A stretch of DNA of 64,000 nt from Arthrobacter sp. SLBN-112 (GTDB lineage: Bacteria > Actinomycetota > Actinomycetes > Actinomycetales > Micrococcaceae). This document shows, in pieces, positions 36,638 to 45,029 of the stretch. The position numbers were made by a program, and so were the translations under genes. Location of the stretch: contig NZ_JAUSXY010000001.1 in the NCBI RefSeq assembly GCF_030944625.1, positions 1,488,001 through 1,552,000 on the forward strand, given 5' to 3'. The notes under the pieces were generated by a model. The model saw only the letters and a program-made list of their open reading frames with translations, was not told where the DNA came from and made no database searches. Every line of letters starts with the position of its first letter. Position 1 is the first letter of the stretch.

Positions 36638-37675
36638 ATGCGGGGCTTGCCCGTGAAGACCCGCCTGCTGCAATGCGTGTGCTGCCTCCTGGTGATCGGA
36701 GGTCTTTCGGCCAGCGCGGTCCGCACCACCGCGGAACCCGGCCTGTCCGCGGATTCCGCTGAAGCGGCCTCCGGTTCTCCCGGTGTCATCGTTCCTACGC
36801 CCTCAGGAACTCCAGGGACTCCGGGAGCTCAAGGTGCTCCCGGGACTGATGCGCCGGCAGCGCCTACGGATTCCGCGGCAGCGCCCGGACTGGATGCCTC
36901 CACCGGCCAGGCCGCAGCGCCGGCGGACGCCGCACCCTCCGACGCGCCGCCCGCCGATGACACGGCCCATGATGAGTCGTTGAAAGGCAAGCCGGTGGTG
37001 TCCAGCCAGGGACTGGGGCCCGCGGGAGTCCCCGGCTCCTGGCATCTGGCGTTCGACGAGGAGTTCAATACGCTGAACCCTGCAGTATGGACTCCCTACT
37101 GGTTCAGGGACTGTCATCCTGAATCCAAGATGAACGGTGTCAAGACCTGTTCCAGCAACGTCACGGTCGCCAATGGCGAGGCCGTCCTCCAACTCTCCGA
37201 CTCCGACTCCGGGGGGCTGCTGTCCACCAACCCCAAGGATGGGGTTCCCGGCCACGTGGGCTTCCAATACACCACGGGATACGTCGAAGCCAGGATCTAC
37301 TTTCCCGGTACCTGCTCGGGCGGCACCGACAATTGGCCCGCCTGGTGGACCACCGGGCAGAAGTTTCCCAGCACTGGCGAGATAGACATTGCGGAGCCCC
37401 TGGAAGGTATCGCGACGAGTGTGTATCACGCCGAAGGCCGTGACATCGCGAAATCTGTCCTTGGTTGTTGGGCTGGTAACTACCACACATATGGCGTTCT
37501 CCGGAAGATCGGCGCCAATGACATTTACTTCGATGGCAAGCTCGTTTTCAGTTACAGCACAACCGACGGCAATGCTCCGCACTACCTGATACTGAACGTT
37601 GGCCTTTGGGGCGACCGGCAAACTCTGGGCCCTGATGGCGCGGTCCGGGTGGACTGGGTACGGGCCTGGCAGTAA
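36638..37675 (+). CDS. Secreted GH16-family glycoside hydrolase
   Basis: A 345-residue exported protein. A signal peptide (LLQCVCCLLVIGGLSASA) is followed by a roughly 90-residue Pro/Ala/Thr/Gly-rich linker, then a GH16 beta-jelly roll. The catalytic motif GEIDIAE places the nucleophile at E248, the helper D250 and the acid/base at E253. WHLAFDEEFNTLN and WPAWWTTGQ are typical. Such enzymes cut beta-1,3(-1,4)-glucans, laminarin or related polymers. Start may be ATG 36638 or GTG 36653. Parts of the catalytic domain use more A/T-ending codons than neighbours, a mild sign of different origin. Confidence 0.88.
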   Translation: MRGLPVKTRLLQCVCCLLVIGGLSASAVRTTAEPGLSADSAEAASGSPGVIVPTPSGTPGTPGAQGAPGTDAPAAPTDSAAAPGLDASTGQAAAPADAAPSDAPPADDTAHDESLKGKPVVSSQGLGPAGVPGSWHLAFDEEFNTLNPAVWTPYWFRDCHPESKMNGVKTCSSNVTVANGEAVLQLSDSDSGGLLSTNPKDGVPGHVGFQYTTGYVEARIYFPGTCSGGTDNWPAWWTTGQKFPSTGEIDIAEPLEGIATSVYHAEGRDIAKSVLGCWAGNYHTYGVLRKIGANDIYFDGKLVFSYSTTDGNAPHYLILNVGLWGDRQTLGPDGAVRVDWVRAWQ

Positions 37676-37679
37676 CCCC

Positions 37680-38924
37680 TCAGGAGCCGGGCCGCCCCGG
37701 CCACTGCTTGCCGGCCCAGGGGTCGTAGTCGGCGATGAGCTCTTCCTGCGGCGGCCGCTCATCCTCAGGGACGTGCTGGAGGTTCACGCGGACCCGGTAC
37801 CACAGTGAGCTGGATCCGCGCATCCCATCGACAAGGACGTCGGCCGGCTCGAGCGCGCCCACTGCCGCGGGGTGCCCGGCCTTCCACTGATCGAGGGCTG
37901 CCAGGGCCTCGGGCTTGGTCTTGGTCCGGGCCACCTCGATGAGCGGCATGAGGGACTGCCGGCGTCCGGTTCCATTGCCGGCGCGGGGAGCCTTCTCCGC
38001 CGGGCCCAGCCTTTCGGCCAGGGCGAGGAGTCCGTCGAGTGCGCCCACGGCATCATCGATCCCGGCGTGCGGGTCCCCGATGTTCGCGAAGCGCTCCGGC
38101 ACCGTCTGCACCGTGAACTGCTCCGGCCGGGCGGTACGGACCTCTTCCCACGTGAGCGGGGTGGACACCCGGGCGTCCGGCAGGGGCCTGACCGAGTAGG
38201 CCGAGGCAACGGTGCGGTCCTTGGCGTTCTGGTTGAAGTCCACGAACACGCTCTCGCCGCGCTCCTCCTTCCACCACCGTGCCGTGGCGAGTCCTGGAGC
38301 GCGGTTTTCCACCTCCCGCGCAAGGGTTTCGGCGGCGAGCCGGACATCGCGGTACGACCACTGGGGGGCGATGCGCACCAGGATATGCAACCCGCGGGAC
38401 CCGCTGGTCTTAGGCCATCCGACCAACCCCACGTCGTCCAGGACCTCCCGGGCCACGTAGGCGACGTCCACGATCTGCGACCAGTCGACGCCAGGCATCG
38501 GATCGAGGTCCACCCGCAGTTCGTCCGGGTGCTCCAGGTCTTCGGCCCGCACGGGATGCGGATTCAGATCGAGGCAGCCAAGGTTGATCACCCAGGCCAG
38601 GCCCGCCGCATCCCGGATCACTGCTTCCTCCGCCGACGTGCCGGACGCGTAATGCAGTGTGGTGGTGTCGACGAAGGGCGGGTGGTTCTCCGGCACGCGC
38701 TTTTGGAAGAAGGGTTCGGCGTTGATGCCCTTGGGGAACCGCTTGAGCACCATCGGCCGGCCTCCCGCACCCCGGAGCGCTCCGTCCGCAACTGCAAGGT
38801 AATACCGCACCAGGTCGAGCTTGGTCAGCCCGGGCTCCGGGAATACCACCTTGTCCGGGCTCGAGATCCGGACCTCAACACCCTCGATGTCCAGGATCTC
38901 GGCCGGCGTCTTTGACGGAGTCAT
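37680..38924 (-). CDS. Stand-alone LigD-type polymerase/primase
   Basis: A 414-residue archaeo-eukaryotic-type primase-polymerase of the LigD POL family, acting in DNA end joining. Motifs: ISSPDKVVFPEPGLTKLDLVRYYLAVA, RPMVLKRFPKGINAEPFFQKRVPENHP, the metal-binding DELRVDLDPMPGVDW (DxD), KTSGSRGLHILVRI (nucleotide-binding SGxxGxH), and FVDFNQNAKDRTVASAYSVRPLPDARVSTPLTWEEV. In classic LigD, ligase and nuclease domains are fused; here only POL plus a roughly 120-residue C-terminal extension is present, and no Ku or ligase is adjacent. Partner ligase must be elsewhere. Confidence 0.92.
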   Translation of the reverse strand: MTPSKTPAEILDIEGVEVRISSPDKVVFPEPGLTKLDLVRYYLAVADGALRGAGGRPMVLKRFPKGINAEPFFQKRVPENHPPFVDTTTLHYASGTSAEEAVIRDAAGLAWVINLGCLDLNPHPVRAEDLEHPDELRVDLDPMPGVDWSQIVDVAYVAREVLDDVGLVGWPKTSGSRGLHILVRIAPQWSYRDVRLAAETLAREVENRAPGLATARWWKEERGESVFVDFNQNAKDRTVASAYSVRPLPDARVSTPLTWEEVRTARPEQFTVQTVPERFANIGDPHAGIDDAVGALDGLLALAERLGPAEKAPRAGNGTGRRQSLMPLIEVARTKTKPEALAALDQWKAGHPAAVGALEPADVLVDGMRGSSSLWYRVRVNLQHVPEDERPPQEELIADYDPWAGKQWPGRPGS

Positions 38925-38963
38925 GCCGCCACGGTAGCAGTGGCCCGGACCCGTGTCAGCCGT

Positions 38964-40340
38964 TCACCGGCCTCCGTTTACCAGGCGCTTTGCCGCGGCT
39001 GAGTGCTCCGCGATGAGCCCTGCGATGTCAAGGCCGGGGATTTGCCCGTCCACGACGCGCCACCTGCCACCCACCATCACCCGGTCGGCGCGGTCGGCGG
39101 CGCACAGCAGCAGGGCGGCGACGGGGTCGTGGCTGCCGGAGAAGCGCAGGTCATCAAGCCTGAACAGGGCCAGGTCAGCCTGCATCCCGGGAGCCAACTG
39201 GCCCAGCCCGGGGCGGCCCAGCACTGCGGCCGAGCCCCGGGTGGCCCAACCCAGTGCCCGCTCCACCGGGACATCGGCGCCATAACGCAGGCGTTGGAGG
39301 TACAGCGCCTGCCGGGCCTCCAAGATCATGTTGGAGGCATCGTTCGACGCAGAGCCGTCCACTCCCAGCCCCACCGGCACGCCCGCGTCCTCAAGTTCCA
39401 GGACCCGGGCCGTGCCCGAGGCGAGCCGCATGTTGGAGGTGGGGCAATGGGCGACGCCGGTCCCCGCCGAGCCGAGGCGGGTGATCTCCGCGTCGCTGAA
39501 GTGGATCCCGTGCCCCAGCCAGGTGCGGTCCGTCAACCAGCCCACGCTGTCCAGGTAATCCACGGTCCGCAGCCCGAACATCTCCCGGCAGAAGTCCTCC
39601 TCGTCAAGGGTTTCGGCCAGGTGGGTGTGCAGCCGGACGTCCAGCCGTTCGGCGAGCGCAGCGCTCTCGGCCATGATTTCCTTGGTGACGGAGAACGGTG
39701 AACACGGCGCCAGGGCGATCTGGATGATCGCGTCCTCCCCGCGTTCGTGGTAGGCGCCGATCAGCCGTTCGCTGTCCGCCAGCACAACCTCCGGAGCCTG
39801 GACCGTTGACTGCGGCGGCAGGCCGCCGTCGTCCGTTCCCAGCGTCATGGAGCCGCGCGTGAGCGTGGCCCGCATGCCCAGCCGGCGCACCGCCGCCACC
39901 TCGATGTCGATGGCATCCTCCAAGCCGGCAGGAAAGAGGTAGTGGTGGTCGGCCGCGGTGGTGCAGCCGCTGAGCAGTAGCTCCGCGAGGGCCGCGGTGG
40001 CGGCGAGCTCCACGTCCTTGGGCGTGAGCCGGGCCCAGACCGGGTAGAGGTTCTGCAGCCAGGGGAACAGCGGGGCGTTGGCCACCGGACCCCAGGCGCG
40101 GGTGAGGGTTTGGTAGAAGTGGTGGTGCGTGTTGATCAGTCCCGGCAGCAGCACGTGGCTGCCGGCGTCGAACATCTCGGCGCATGGTTCGGACGGCCGC
40201 TCTCCGGCGGCCAGAACCTCGGTGATGAGGCCGCCGCTGACCACCACCCCGCCTGAAGCATCAAGGCTGTTGGCGGTGAACGCGGCCTGCGGATTCCGGA
40301 TCCAGAGCCGGGGTGCGGGTGTGGGAATGGGCTGGTGCAT
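38964..40340 (-). CDS. 8-oxoguanine deaminase, amidohydrolase family
   Basis: A 458-residue metal-dependent deaminase of the TrzN/AtzB/guanine deaminase-like amidohydrolase subfamily. The metal and catalytic residues are visible: NTHHHFYQTLTRAW (HxH), HTHLAETLDEEDF (third His and Glu), GHGIHFSD (His), and GLGVDGSASND (Asp). The segment GPVANAPLFPWLQNLYPVWARL is the 8-oxoguanine deaminase signature, separating it from chlorohydrolases. It converts 8-oxoguanine (and related purines) to urate, which fits the adjacent purine operons. Divergent from the guaD operon across a 385-base region. Confidence 0.88.
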   Translation of the reverse strand: MHQPIPTPAPRLWIRNPQAAFTANSLDASGGVVVSGGLITEVLAAGERPSEPCAEMFDAGSHVLLPGLINTHHHFYQTLTRAWGPVANAPLFPWLQNLYPVWARLTPKDVELAATAALAELLLSGCTTAADHHYLFPAGLEDAIDIEVAAVRRLGMRATLTRGSMTLGTDDGGLPPQSTVQAPEVVLADSERLIGAYHERGEDAIIQIALAPCSPFSVTKEIMAESAALAERLDVRLHTHLAETLDEEDFCREMFGLRTVDYLDSVGWLTDRTWLGHGIHFSDAEITRLGSAGTGVAHCPTSNMRLASGTARVLELEDAGVPVGLGVDGSASNDASNMILEARQALYLQRLRYGADVPVERALGWATRGSAAVLGRPGLGQLAPGMQADLALFRLDDLRFSGSHDPVAALLLCAADRADRVMVGGRWRVVDGQIPGLDIAGLIAEHSAAAKRLVNGGR

Positions 40341-40511
40341 GGGATGTTCCTGTCCTGAGCGCGGTGGCAGTTGTTCCAGCTCAGTGAGGCCCTGTCTGCT
40401 GATCCAGGTGGCCGCGGCCGGGCCGCGGGTCCGACGAGATTAGCCAGCCCGGGCGCCGGGCGTCAACACCGGCGGGATGTGACTGGGCGGCGTTAACAAC
40501 CCGAAACACGG

Positions 40512-40549
40512 ATTTCACATTGCGAAATTAAATTTCCAGAAAACTATGG
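40512..40549 (+). promoter_or_regulatory. Composite operator upstream of guanine deaminase operon
   Basis: ATTTCACATTGCGAAAT (40512-40528) is a near-perfect 17-bp palindrome (7 of 8 pairs); TTTCCAGAAAACTATGG (40533-40549) follows with its centre 21 bp on. The 38-base element matches 36199-36236 in 23 positions in the same orientation. It lies in the divergent region between 8-oxoguanine deaminase and guaD. Confidence 0.65.
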
Positions 40550-40616
40550 CGCGGACCACAAACCGGTGCTAATCTCGATTCTGCCAAAGGCGGGCACCCG
40601 AACCCGGGAAGCTATC

Positions 40617-40661
40617 TACCAGGCGCAACTTAACCTTCACAGCACATGCTGAAGCCTGGTA
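40617..40661 (+). other. Structured 5' leader of the guanine deaminase operon
   Basis: The 385-base gap 40341-40726 has no gene. Besides the operator it holds an RNA-type structure: outer stem ACCAGG/CCTGGT (40617-40661) enclosing CTTCaCAGC-ACAT-GCTGAAG. A second CCTGGT at 40671-40676 could pair with the same ACCAGG, giving two exclusive folds ahead of the ribosome site at 40714. It shows none of the conserved core of the known purine riboswitch class. Confidence 0.35.
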
Positions 40662-40726
40662 ACCGTCGCACCTGGTTCTACTGGTCCTGCACGGCATCAG
40701 GCTTCCCGGCAAAAGGAAGTCGCATC

Positions 40727-41221
40727 ATGAGTACCACCGTCACGGCCGAGCAGTTCCTGGCCAGATCAATCCGGCTGGCAACGGCCAACGTCCTGAACAG
40801 CGGCGGCCCCTTCGGCGCCATGATCGTCACCGCGGACGGCACAACGTTCGACGGCGTCAACCGCGTCACGGCGGACAACGATCCCACGGCCCACGCCGAA
40901 GTCACCGCCATACGCACCGCCTGCCGCGAACTCGGCACCTTCGACCTCAGCGGCGCGGTCCTCTACACCAGCTGCGAGCCATGCCCTATGTGCCTGGCCT
41001 CCGCACTCTGGGCACGCGTTGACCGCGTGGTCTACGCCGCCGACCGGCACGATGCCGCCTCGGTGGGTTTCGACGACGCCGTCTTCTACGAATACTTCGA
41101 AAACCAGGACAGGGACTCCCTGATGCCGGTCTCCAAGCTGGAGCTGGGCGATCCCCAGGCCCCTGCGGCGTTGGAGCCGTTCAACACCTGGAACACGCTC
41201 GAATCCAGGATCGACTACTAG
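40727..41221 (+). CDS. guaD: Guanine deaminase, cytidine-deaminase fold
   Basis: A 164-residue zinc deaminase converting guanine to xanthine. Zinc ligands and the proton shuttle are in PTAHAEVTAIR (HAE) and TSCEPCPMCLAS (PCxxC); VLNSGGPFGAMIV and FDDAVFYEYF match GuaD rather than TadA or CodA. AAAAGGAAG precedes ATG 40727. First gene of the operon guaD-permease-xdhC-FAD subunit-Mo subunit, giving guanine import, deamination and oxidation to urate. A composite operator and a structured leader precede it. Confidence 0.9.
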   Translation: MSTTVTAEQFLARSIRLATANVLNSGGPFGAMIVTADGTTFDGVNRVTADNDPTAHAEVTAIRTACRELGTFDLSGAVLYTSCEPCPMCLASALWARVDRVVYAADRHDAASVGFDDAVFYEYFENQDRDSLMPVSKLELGDPQAPAALEPFNTWNTLESRIDY

Positions 41222-41235
41222 GCCGGGCGGCTGAC

Positions 41236-42777
41236 ATGACCATCCTGGACCATTCCCACGAGGAGCATCCGGCTCCAACCACCAGCACGTCGCGGCGGGT
41301 GCCGCGCACCCCGGCGCAAGCGTCACCCATCCCCGGGCCGCCGTCGTCGGGCTCCTTCCTGGACCGCTTCTTCCAGGTCACCCGGCGCGGCTCAACCCTT
41401 GCCCGCGAATTCCGGGGCGGCCTGGTCACCTTCTTCACCATGGCGTACATCGTCATCCTGAACCCCCTCATCCTCGGCGGGTTCAGCGCGGACAACGCCC
41501 CCACCGACGTCGCCGGCGGCTGGCTTTCCGCATCCCAGGTGGGCGCCGTCACCGGCCTCACCGCCGGCGTCATGACCATCCTGTTCGGCCTCATCGCCAA
41601 CCTGCCCTTCGGGCTCGCCGCCGGGCTGGGCATCAACTCCTTCCTGGCCGTCTCGGTGATCCACGAAGTCACCTGGCCCGAGGCTATGGGACTGGTGGTG
41701 ATCAACGGCATCCTGATCGTCCTGTTCGGCGTCACCGGCGCCCGGACCGCCATCTTCAGGGCCGTTCCCAAGGAACTCAAGGCCGCCATCACCGTGGGCA
41801 TCGGCCTGTTCATCGCCTTCATCGGCTTTGTTGACTCGGGCTTCGTCCGGCCCACCACCGGCGGGCCGCCCGTGCAACTGGGCGACGGCGGCTCCATCAC
41901 CTCCGTGCCCACGCTGGTGTTCGTCGTCGGGCTCCTGGCCATGGGCATCCTGGTGGCGCGCAAAGTGCAGGGCGGCCTGCTCATTGGCATCGTCGGCACC
42001 ACCGTGCTGGCCGCCGTCGTCGAAGCCGTCCTGAAACTGGGCCCTGCCAGTACCACCAACCCCGGCGGCTGGCACCTGAACACCCCGGTCCTGTCCGGCC
42101 AGCTGGTCTCCGCGCCCGACCTGGGCCTGGTGGGCCACTTCGACCTCTTTGGTTCGTTCAGCCGGATCGGCGGACTCGCGGCCACCATGCTGGTGTTCAC
42201 GCTGGTGTTCACCAACTTCTTCGACGCCATGGGCACCATGACCGGCCTGGCCAAGAACGCCGGCGTGGCCCACAAGGACGGCACGTTCCCGCGCCTGAAA
42301 TCGGCCTTCATCGTTGAAGGCTTCGGCGCCGTGGCGGGCGGGGCAACCTCAGGCTCGTCCAACACGGTATACATCGACTCCGCGGCGGGTATCGGTGAGG
42401 GCGCGCGGACCGGCCTTGCCTCGGTGGTCACCGGCGTGCTGTTCCTCGGCTCGATGTTCCTCACCCCGCTCACCAGCGTGGTGCCGCTCGAGGTCGCCGC
42501 CGCCGCGCTGGTGGTGGTGGGCGCCATGATGATGGCCCAAATCCGCGAGATCAAGTTCACCAAGTTCACCGTGGCCCTGCCGGCATTCCTCACCATCGTC
42601 ACCATGCCGCTGAGCTACTCGATCGCCAACGGCATCGGCGTCGGCTTCGTGAGCTGGGCCGTCATCGGCGCCGCGTCCGGCAAGGCAAAGAAGATCCATC
42701 CGCTGATGTGGGTGGTGAGCGCCGGGTTCCTGGTGTACTTCGCCCGCGGACCGATCAACCTCCTGCTGGGCGGCTGA
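41236..42777 (+). CDS. AzgA-type purine permease (guanine/hypoxanthine)
   Basis: A 513-residue transporter with about 13 helices, of the AzgA/PbuG branch of NCS2-like permeases. Markers are TTFFTMAYI-type start (LVTFFTMAYIVILNPLIL), GLAAGLGINSFLAVSV, FTNFFDAMGTMTGLAKNAG, and EGFGAVAGGATSGSSNTVYIDSAAGIGEGARTGLASVV. These proteins import adenine, guanine or hypoxanthine with protons. The extended, proline-rich 45-residue N-terminus is not typical. It starts 14 bases after guaD. A perfect hairpin (42796-42828) separates it from xdhC. Confidence 0.92.
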   Translation: MTILDHSHEEHPAPTTSTSRRVPRTPAQASPIPGPPSSGSFLDRFFQVTRRGSTLAREFRGGLVTFFTMAYIVILNPLILGGFSADNAPTDVAGGWLSASQVGAVTGLTAGVMTILFGLIANLPFGLAAGLGINSFLAVSVIHEVTWPEAMGLVVINGILIVLFGVTGARTAIFRAVPKELKAAITVGIGLFIAFIGFVDSGFVRPTTGGPPVQLGDGGSITSVPTLVFVVGLLAMGILVARKVQGGLLIGIVGTTVLAAVVEAVLKLGPASTTNPGGWHLNTPVLSGQLVSAPDLGLVGHFDLFGSFSRIGGLAATMLVFTLVFTNFFDAMGTMTGLAKNAGVAHKDGTFPRLKSAFIVEGFGAVAGGATSGSSNTVYIDSAAGIGEGARTGLASVVTGVLFLGSMFLTPLTSVVPLEVAAAALVVVGAMMMAQIREIKFTKFTVALPAFLTIVTMPLSYSIANGIGVGFVSWAVIGAASGKAKKIHPLMWVVSAGFLVYFARGPINLLLGG

Positions 42778-42795
42778 TCGTTGCCCCAACCAGAC

Positions 42796-42828
42796 CAGGG
42801 GCCGGGCCAATGCTTGGCCCGGCCCCTG
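42796..42828 (+). terminator. Perfect 15-bp hairpin between permease and xdhC
   Basis: CAGGGGCCGGGCCAA (42796-42810) pairs with 42814-42828 around TGC. No T run follows. It may act as a partial terminator or RNA-processing site that lowers expression of the xanthine dehydrogenase genes relative to guaD and the permease. Confidence 0.55.
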
Positions 42829-42877
42829 ACAGGACAGACAATGGACACCACCGCCGCGCGGAAGAAGGAGTGCCGCC

Positions 42878-44101
42878 ATGCTTGACCTGATCCCTTCGCT
42901 CGGCCGCTGGCTGCCCCGCCTCGCGGACCGGCAGTTCGCCGTGGCCACCATCGTGGCTGCCTCCGGTTCGGTGCCCCGCCCCGTGGGGACCTCAATGCTC
43001 GTCACGGAATCCGGTGAGGTGCTGGGCAGCCTCTCCGGCGGCTGTGTTGAAGGCGCCGTGGTGGCGCTCGCCCAGGAGGCAATGGACGACGACGTCCCGC
43101 GCCACAAGGTCTTCGGCTTCAGTTCCGCCGACGCCTTCGCGGCCGGGCTCACCTGCGGCGGACAGCTGGAGATCCATGTCCAGCCGGTGCCGGCGGCCGT
43201 TCCCGATAAACCGGGGCACCCGCTCCGGGCAGCCGTGCGGCAACTCGCCGGCCTCGGCCACGACGAACCCGTGGCGCTGGTACGGCTGGTGGGCGCACAA
43301 GGTGGCGCCGCCGTCGTACTCCTTGATCCGGCGAAGTTCCGCGTGGCTGCCTCCCCGGAACTGTCACCTGTACTGCGCGGGGAGTCCGCGCTGCGGGTGG
43401 AGTCCATCCTGCGCGGCGGCGGCGCAGGGCTGGTCCCGCTGGTCCAGGCAGTGGACTGCCTGCCGCACCGCGACGGCGATAGCCGGCGTTCCGGGGAACC
43501 CGCCGTCCTGGTGGAGTCCCGGCTCGCCCCGCCACGCATGCTGGTGTTCGGCGCCAACGATTTCGGGGCGGCCCTGGTGCCCGCCGCCAAGCTGCTTGGC
43601 TACCACGTGACCCTGGTGGACGCCCGGCCGGCCTTCGCTTCGCAGCCCCGGTTCGCCGCCGCAGACCAAGTGGTCACCGACTGGCCGCACCGTTACCTGG
43701 CGGCGGAAGCGGCCGCGGGCCGGACGGACAGCCGCACCGTGGCCGCCGTCCTGACCCATGACCCAAAGTTCGATGTCCCCCTGCTGGAAACGGCACTGAC
43801 CCTGGAGCTCGCCTATGTGGGGGCCATGGGGTCCCGGCGGAGCCATCTGCAAAGGGTTGACGAACTCCTCAGCGCTGGCATACCGCCGGAGCGGATTGCC
43901 CGGCTGCACTCACCCATCGGACTGGACCTCGGCGCCGTCACCCCCGCCGAGGTGGCGGTGTCCGTCACCGCGGAACTCATCGCGGCGCGCAGCCGCGCCG
44001 CCACCTGCGTGCCGCTGCGCGACACCACCGGCACCATCCACCACCGTGCGCCGGCAACGGCGCCCGCAGACCTTACCCCGCAGGAGATCGCATGGACATG
44101 A
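42878..44101 (+). CDS. xdhC: XdhC-family molybdenum cofactor insertion/sulfuration factor
   Basis: A 407-residue two-domain XdhC protein. The N-terminal part has ATIVAASGSVPRPVGTSMLVTESGEVLGSLSGGCVEGAVV (CoxI/XdhC motif with the cofactor-binding Cys). A Rossmann-like C-terminal domain reads PRMLVFGANDFGAALVPAAKLLGYHVTLVDARPAFA, ending in LAYVGAMGSRRSHLQRVDELLSAGIPPERIARLHSPIGLDLGA. XdhC holds the molybdopterin cofactor, promotes its sulfuration and delivers it to xanthine dehydrogenase. Its stop overlaps the next start by ten bases (ATG 44092), so translation is coupled. The N-domain/C-domain linker is longer than usual. Confidence 0.93.
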   Translation: MLDLIPSLGRWLPRLADRQFAVATIVAASGSVPRPVGTSMLVTESGEVLGSLSGGCVEGAVVALAQEAMDDDVPRHKVFGFSSADAFAAGLTCGGQLEIHVQPVPAAVPDKPGHPLRAAVRQLAGLGHDEPVALVRLVGAQGGAAVVLLDPAKFRVAASPELSPVLRGESALRVESILRGGGAGLVPLVQAVDCLPHRDGDSRRSGEPAVLVESRLAPPRMLVFGANDFGAALVPAAKLLGYHVTLVDARPAFASQPRFAAADQVVTDWPHRYLAAEAAAGRTDSRTVAAVLTHDPKFDVPLLETALTLELAYVGAMGSRRSHLQRVDELLSAGIPPERIARLHSPIGLDLGAVTPAEVAVSVTAELIAARSRAATCVPLRDTTGTIHHRAPATAPADLTPQEIAWT

Positions 44102-45027
44102 ACACCATCGAGGCGGTGGTCCGCACCACCGACCCCGCAGAATGGCGCGACGGCGACGCCTGGCTGGCCGGCGGAACGGTCCTCTTCTCCTACGGCAGCT
44201 ACGCCTTTGGGCCCCAGCCGCTCACGCGGCTCCTGGACCTCGGCTCAGCCGGCTGGACCCCCGTCACCGTCACCGACGACGGCATTGACCTTGCCGCCAC
44301 CTGCACCATTGCCGACCTGTACAAACTTCCCGGCACGGCGGCCGCGGACGGCCGTGGCTGGCCCGGGCTGGACCTGGTCCGGGCCTGCTGCGATTCCTTC
44401 GTGGCCTCCTTCAAGGTGTGGAATATGTCCACTGTGGGCGGCAACCTCTGCACGTCCTTGCCCGCCGGCCCCGTCATCTCGCTCTGCGCCGGGCTGGACG
44501 GTGTGGCCACCATCCTCACCCCGGGCGGCGGAAGCCGCAACGTCCCGGTCTCGGACTTCGTGACCGGTGACGCCACCAACTGCCTGGCACCGGGCGAGCT
44601 GCTCCGCAGCGTCCACCTCCCGGCGTCGGCCCTTTCCTCACGCGTGGCGTTCCGCCGCCTGTCCCTGAGCAACCTGGGCCGGTCCGGGGTGCTCCTGATC
44701 GGGCGGCTCGACGCCGGCGGCTCGCTGGTCCTGACCGTCACCGCCGCGACCAAACGGCCGGTGCAGCTGCGCTTCGACGGCCTGCCCGATGCCGACCGGC
44801 TGGCAGTTGCCCTGGACGACGCCATCCCGGCCGGGCTCTACCACGACGACATCCACGGGCTGCCGGCCTGGCGCCGCGACATGACCTACCGGCTGGCAGA
44901 GGAAATCCGCGCCGAACTTGCCGTGCCGGCCGGTGTGCCCGGGCTGCGTTTCTCCGGAGACTTCTGGCCGCCCCGCACCAGTGCAACACCGGCAGCCCGG
45001 CCCACCACACGTCCGAAAGGGGCCTGA
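44092..45027 (+). CDS. Xanthine dehydrogenase, FAD-binding subunit
   Basis: A 311-residue subunit of the molybdenum hydroxylase complex. The FAD-binding region includes [12 protein letters not shown], a variant of the PMHAGG(T/S) loop, and [32 protein letters not shown]. The latter is the conserved xxTxGGN(L)C...ADxxPxL block; a CO-dehydrogenase-flavoprotein C-terminal domain follows. It moves electrons from the iron-sulfur centres to NAD+ or O2. It overlaps xdhC and lies two bases before the large subunit. The first FAD loop is more diverged than usual, so an alternative acceptor is possible. Confidence 0.9.
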   Translation: MDMNTIEAVVRTTDPAEWRDGDAWLAGGTVLFSYGSYAFGPQPLTRLLDLGSAGWTPVTVTDDGIDLAATCTIADLYKLPGTAAADGRGWPGLDLVRACCDSFVASFKVWNMSTVGGNLCTSLPAGPVISLCAGLDGVATILTPGGGSRNVPVSDFVTGDATNCLAPGELLRSVHLPASALSSRVAFRRLSLSNLGRSGVLLIGRLDAGGSLVLTVTAATKRPVQLRFDGLPDADRLAVALDDAIPAGLYHDDIHGLPAWRRDMTYRLAEEIRAELAVPAGVPGLRFSGDFWPPRTSATPAARPTTRPKGA

Positions 45028-45029
45028 GC

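Noticed and set aside
40341..40726. Guanine/xanthine riboswitch before guaD
   Set aside because: The conserved core of the purine riboswitch three-way junction is not present.
40646..40726. An upstream in-frame ATG extending guanine deaminase by 27 residues
   Set aside because: The extension overlaps the leader hairpin and has no ribosome site; ATG 40727 has AAAAGGAAG before it and gives the family N-terminus.
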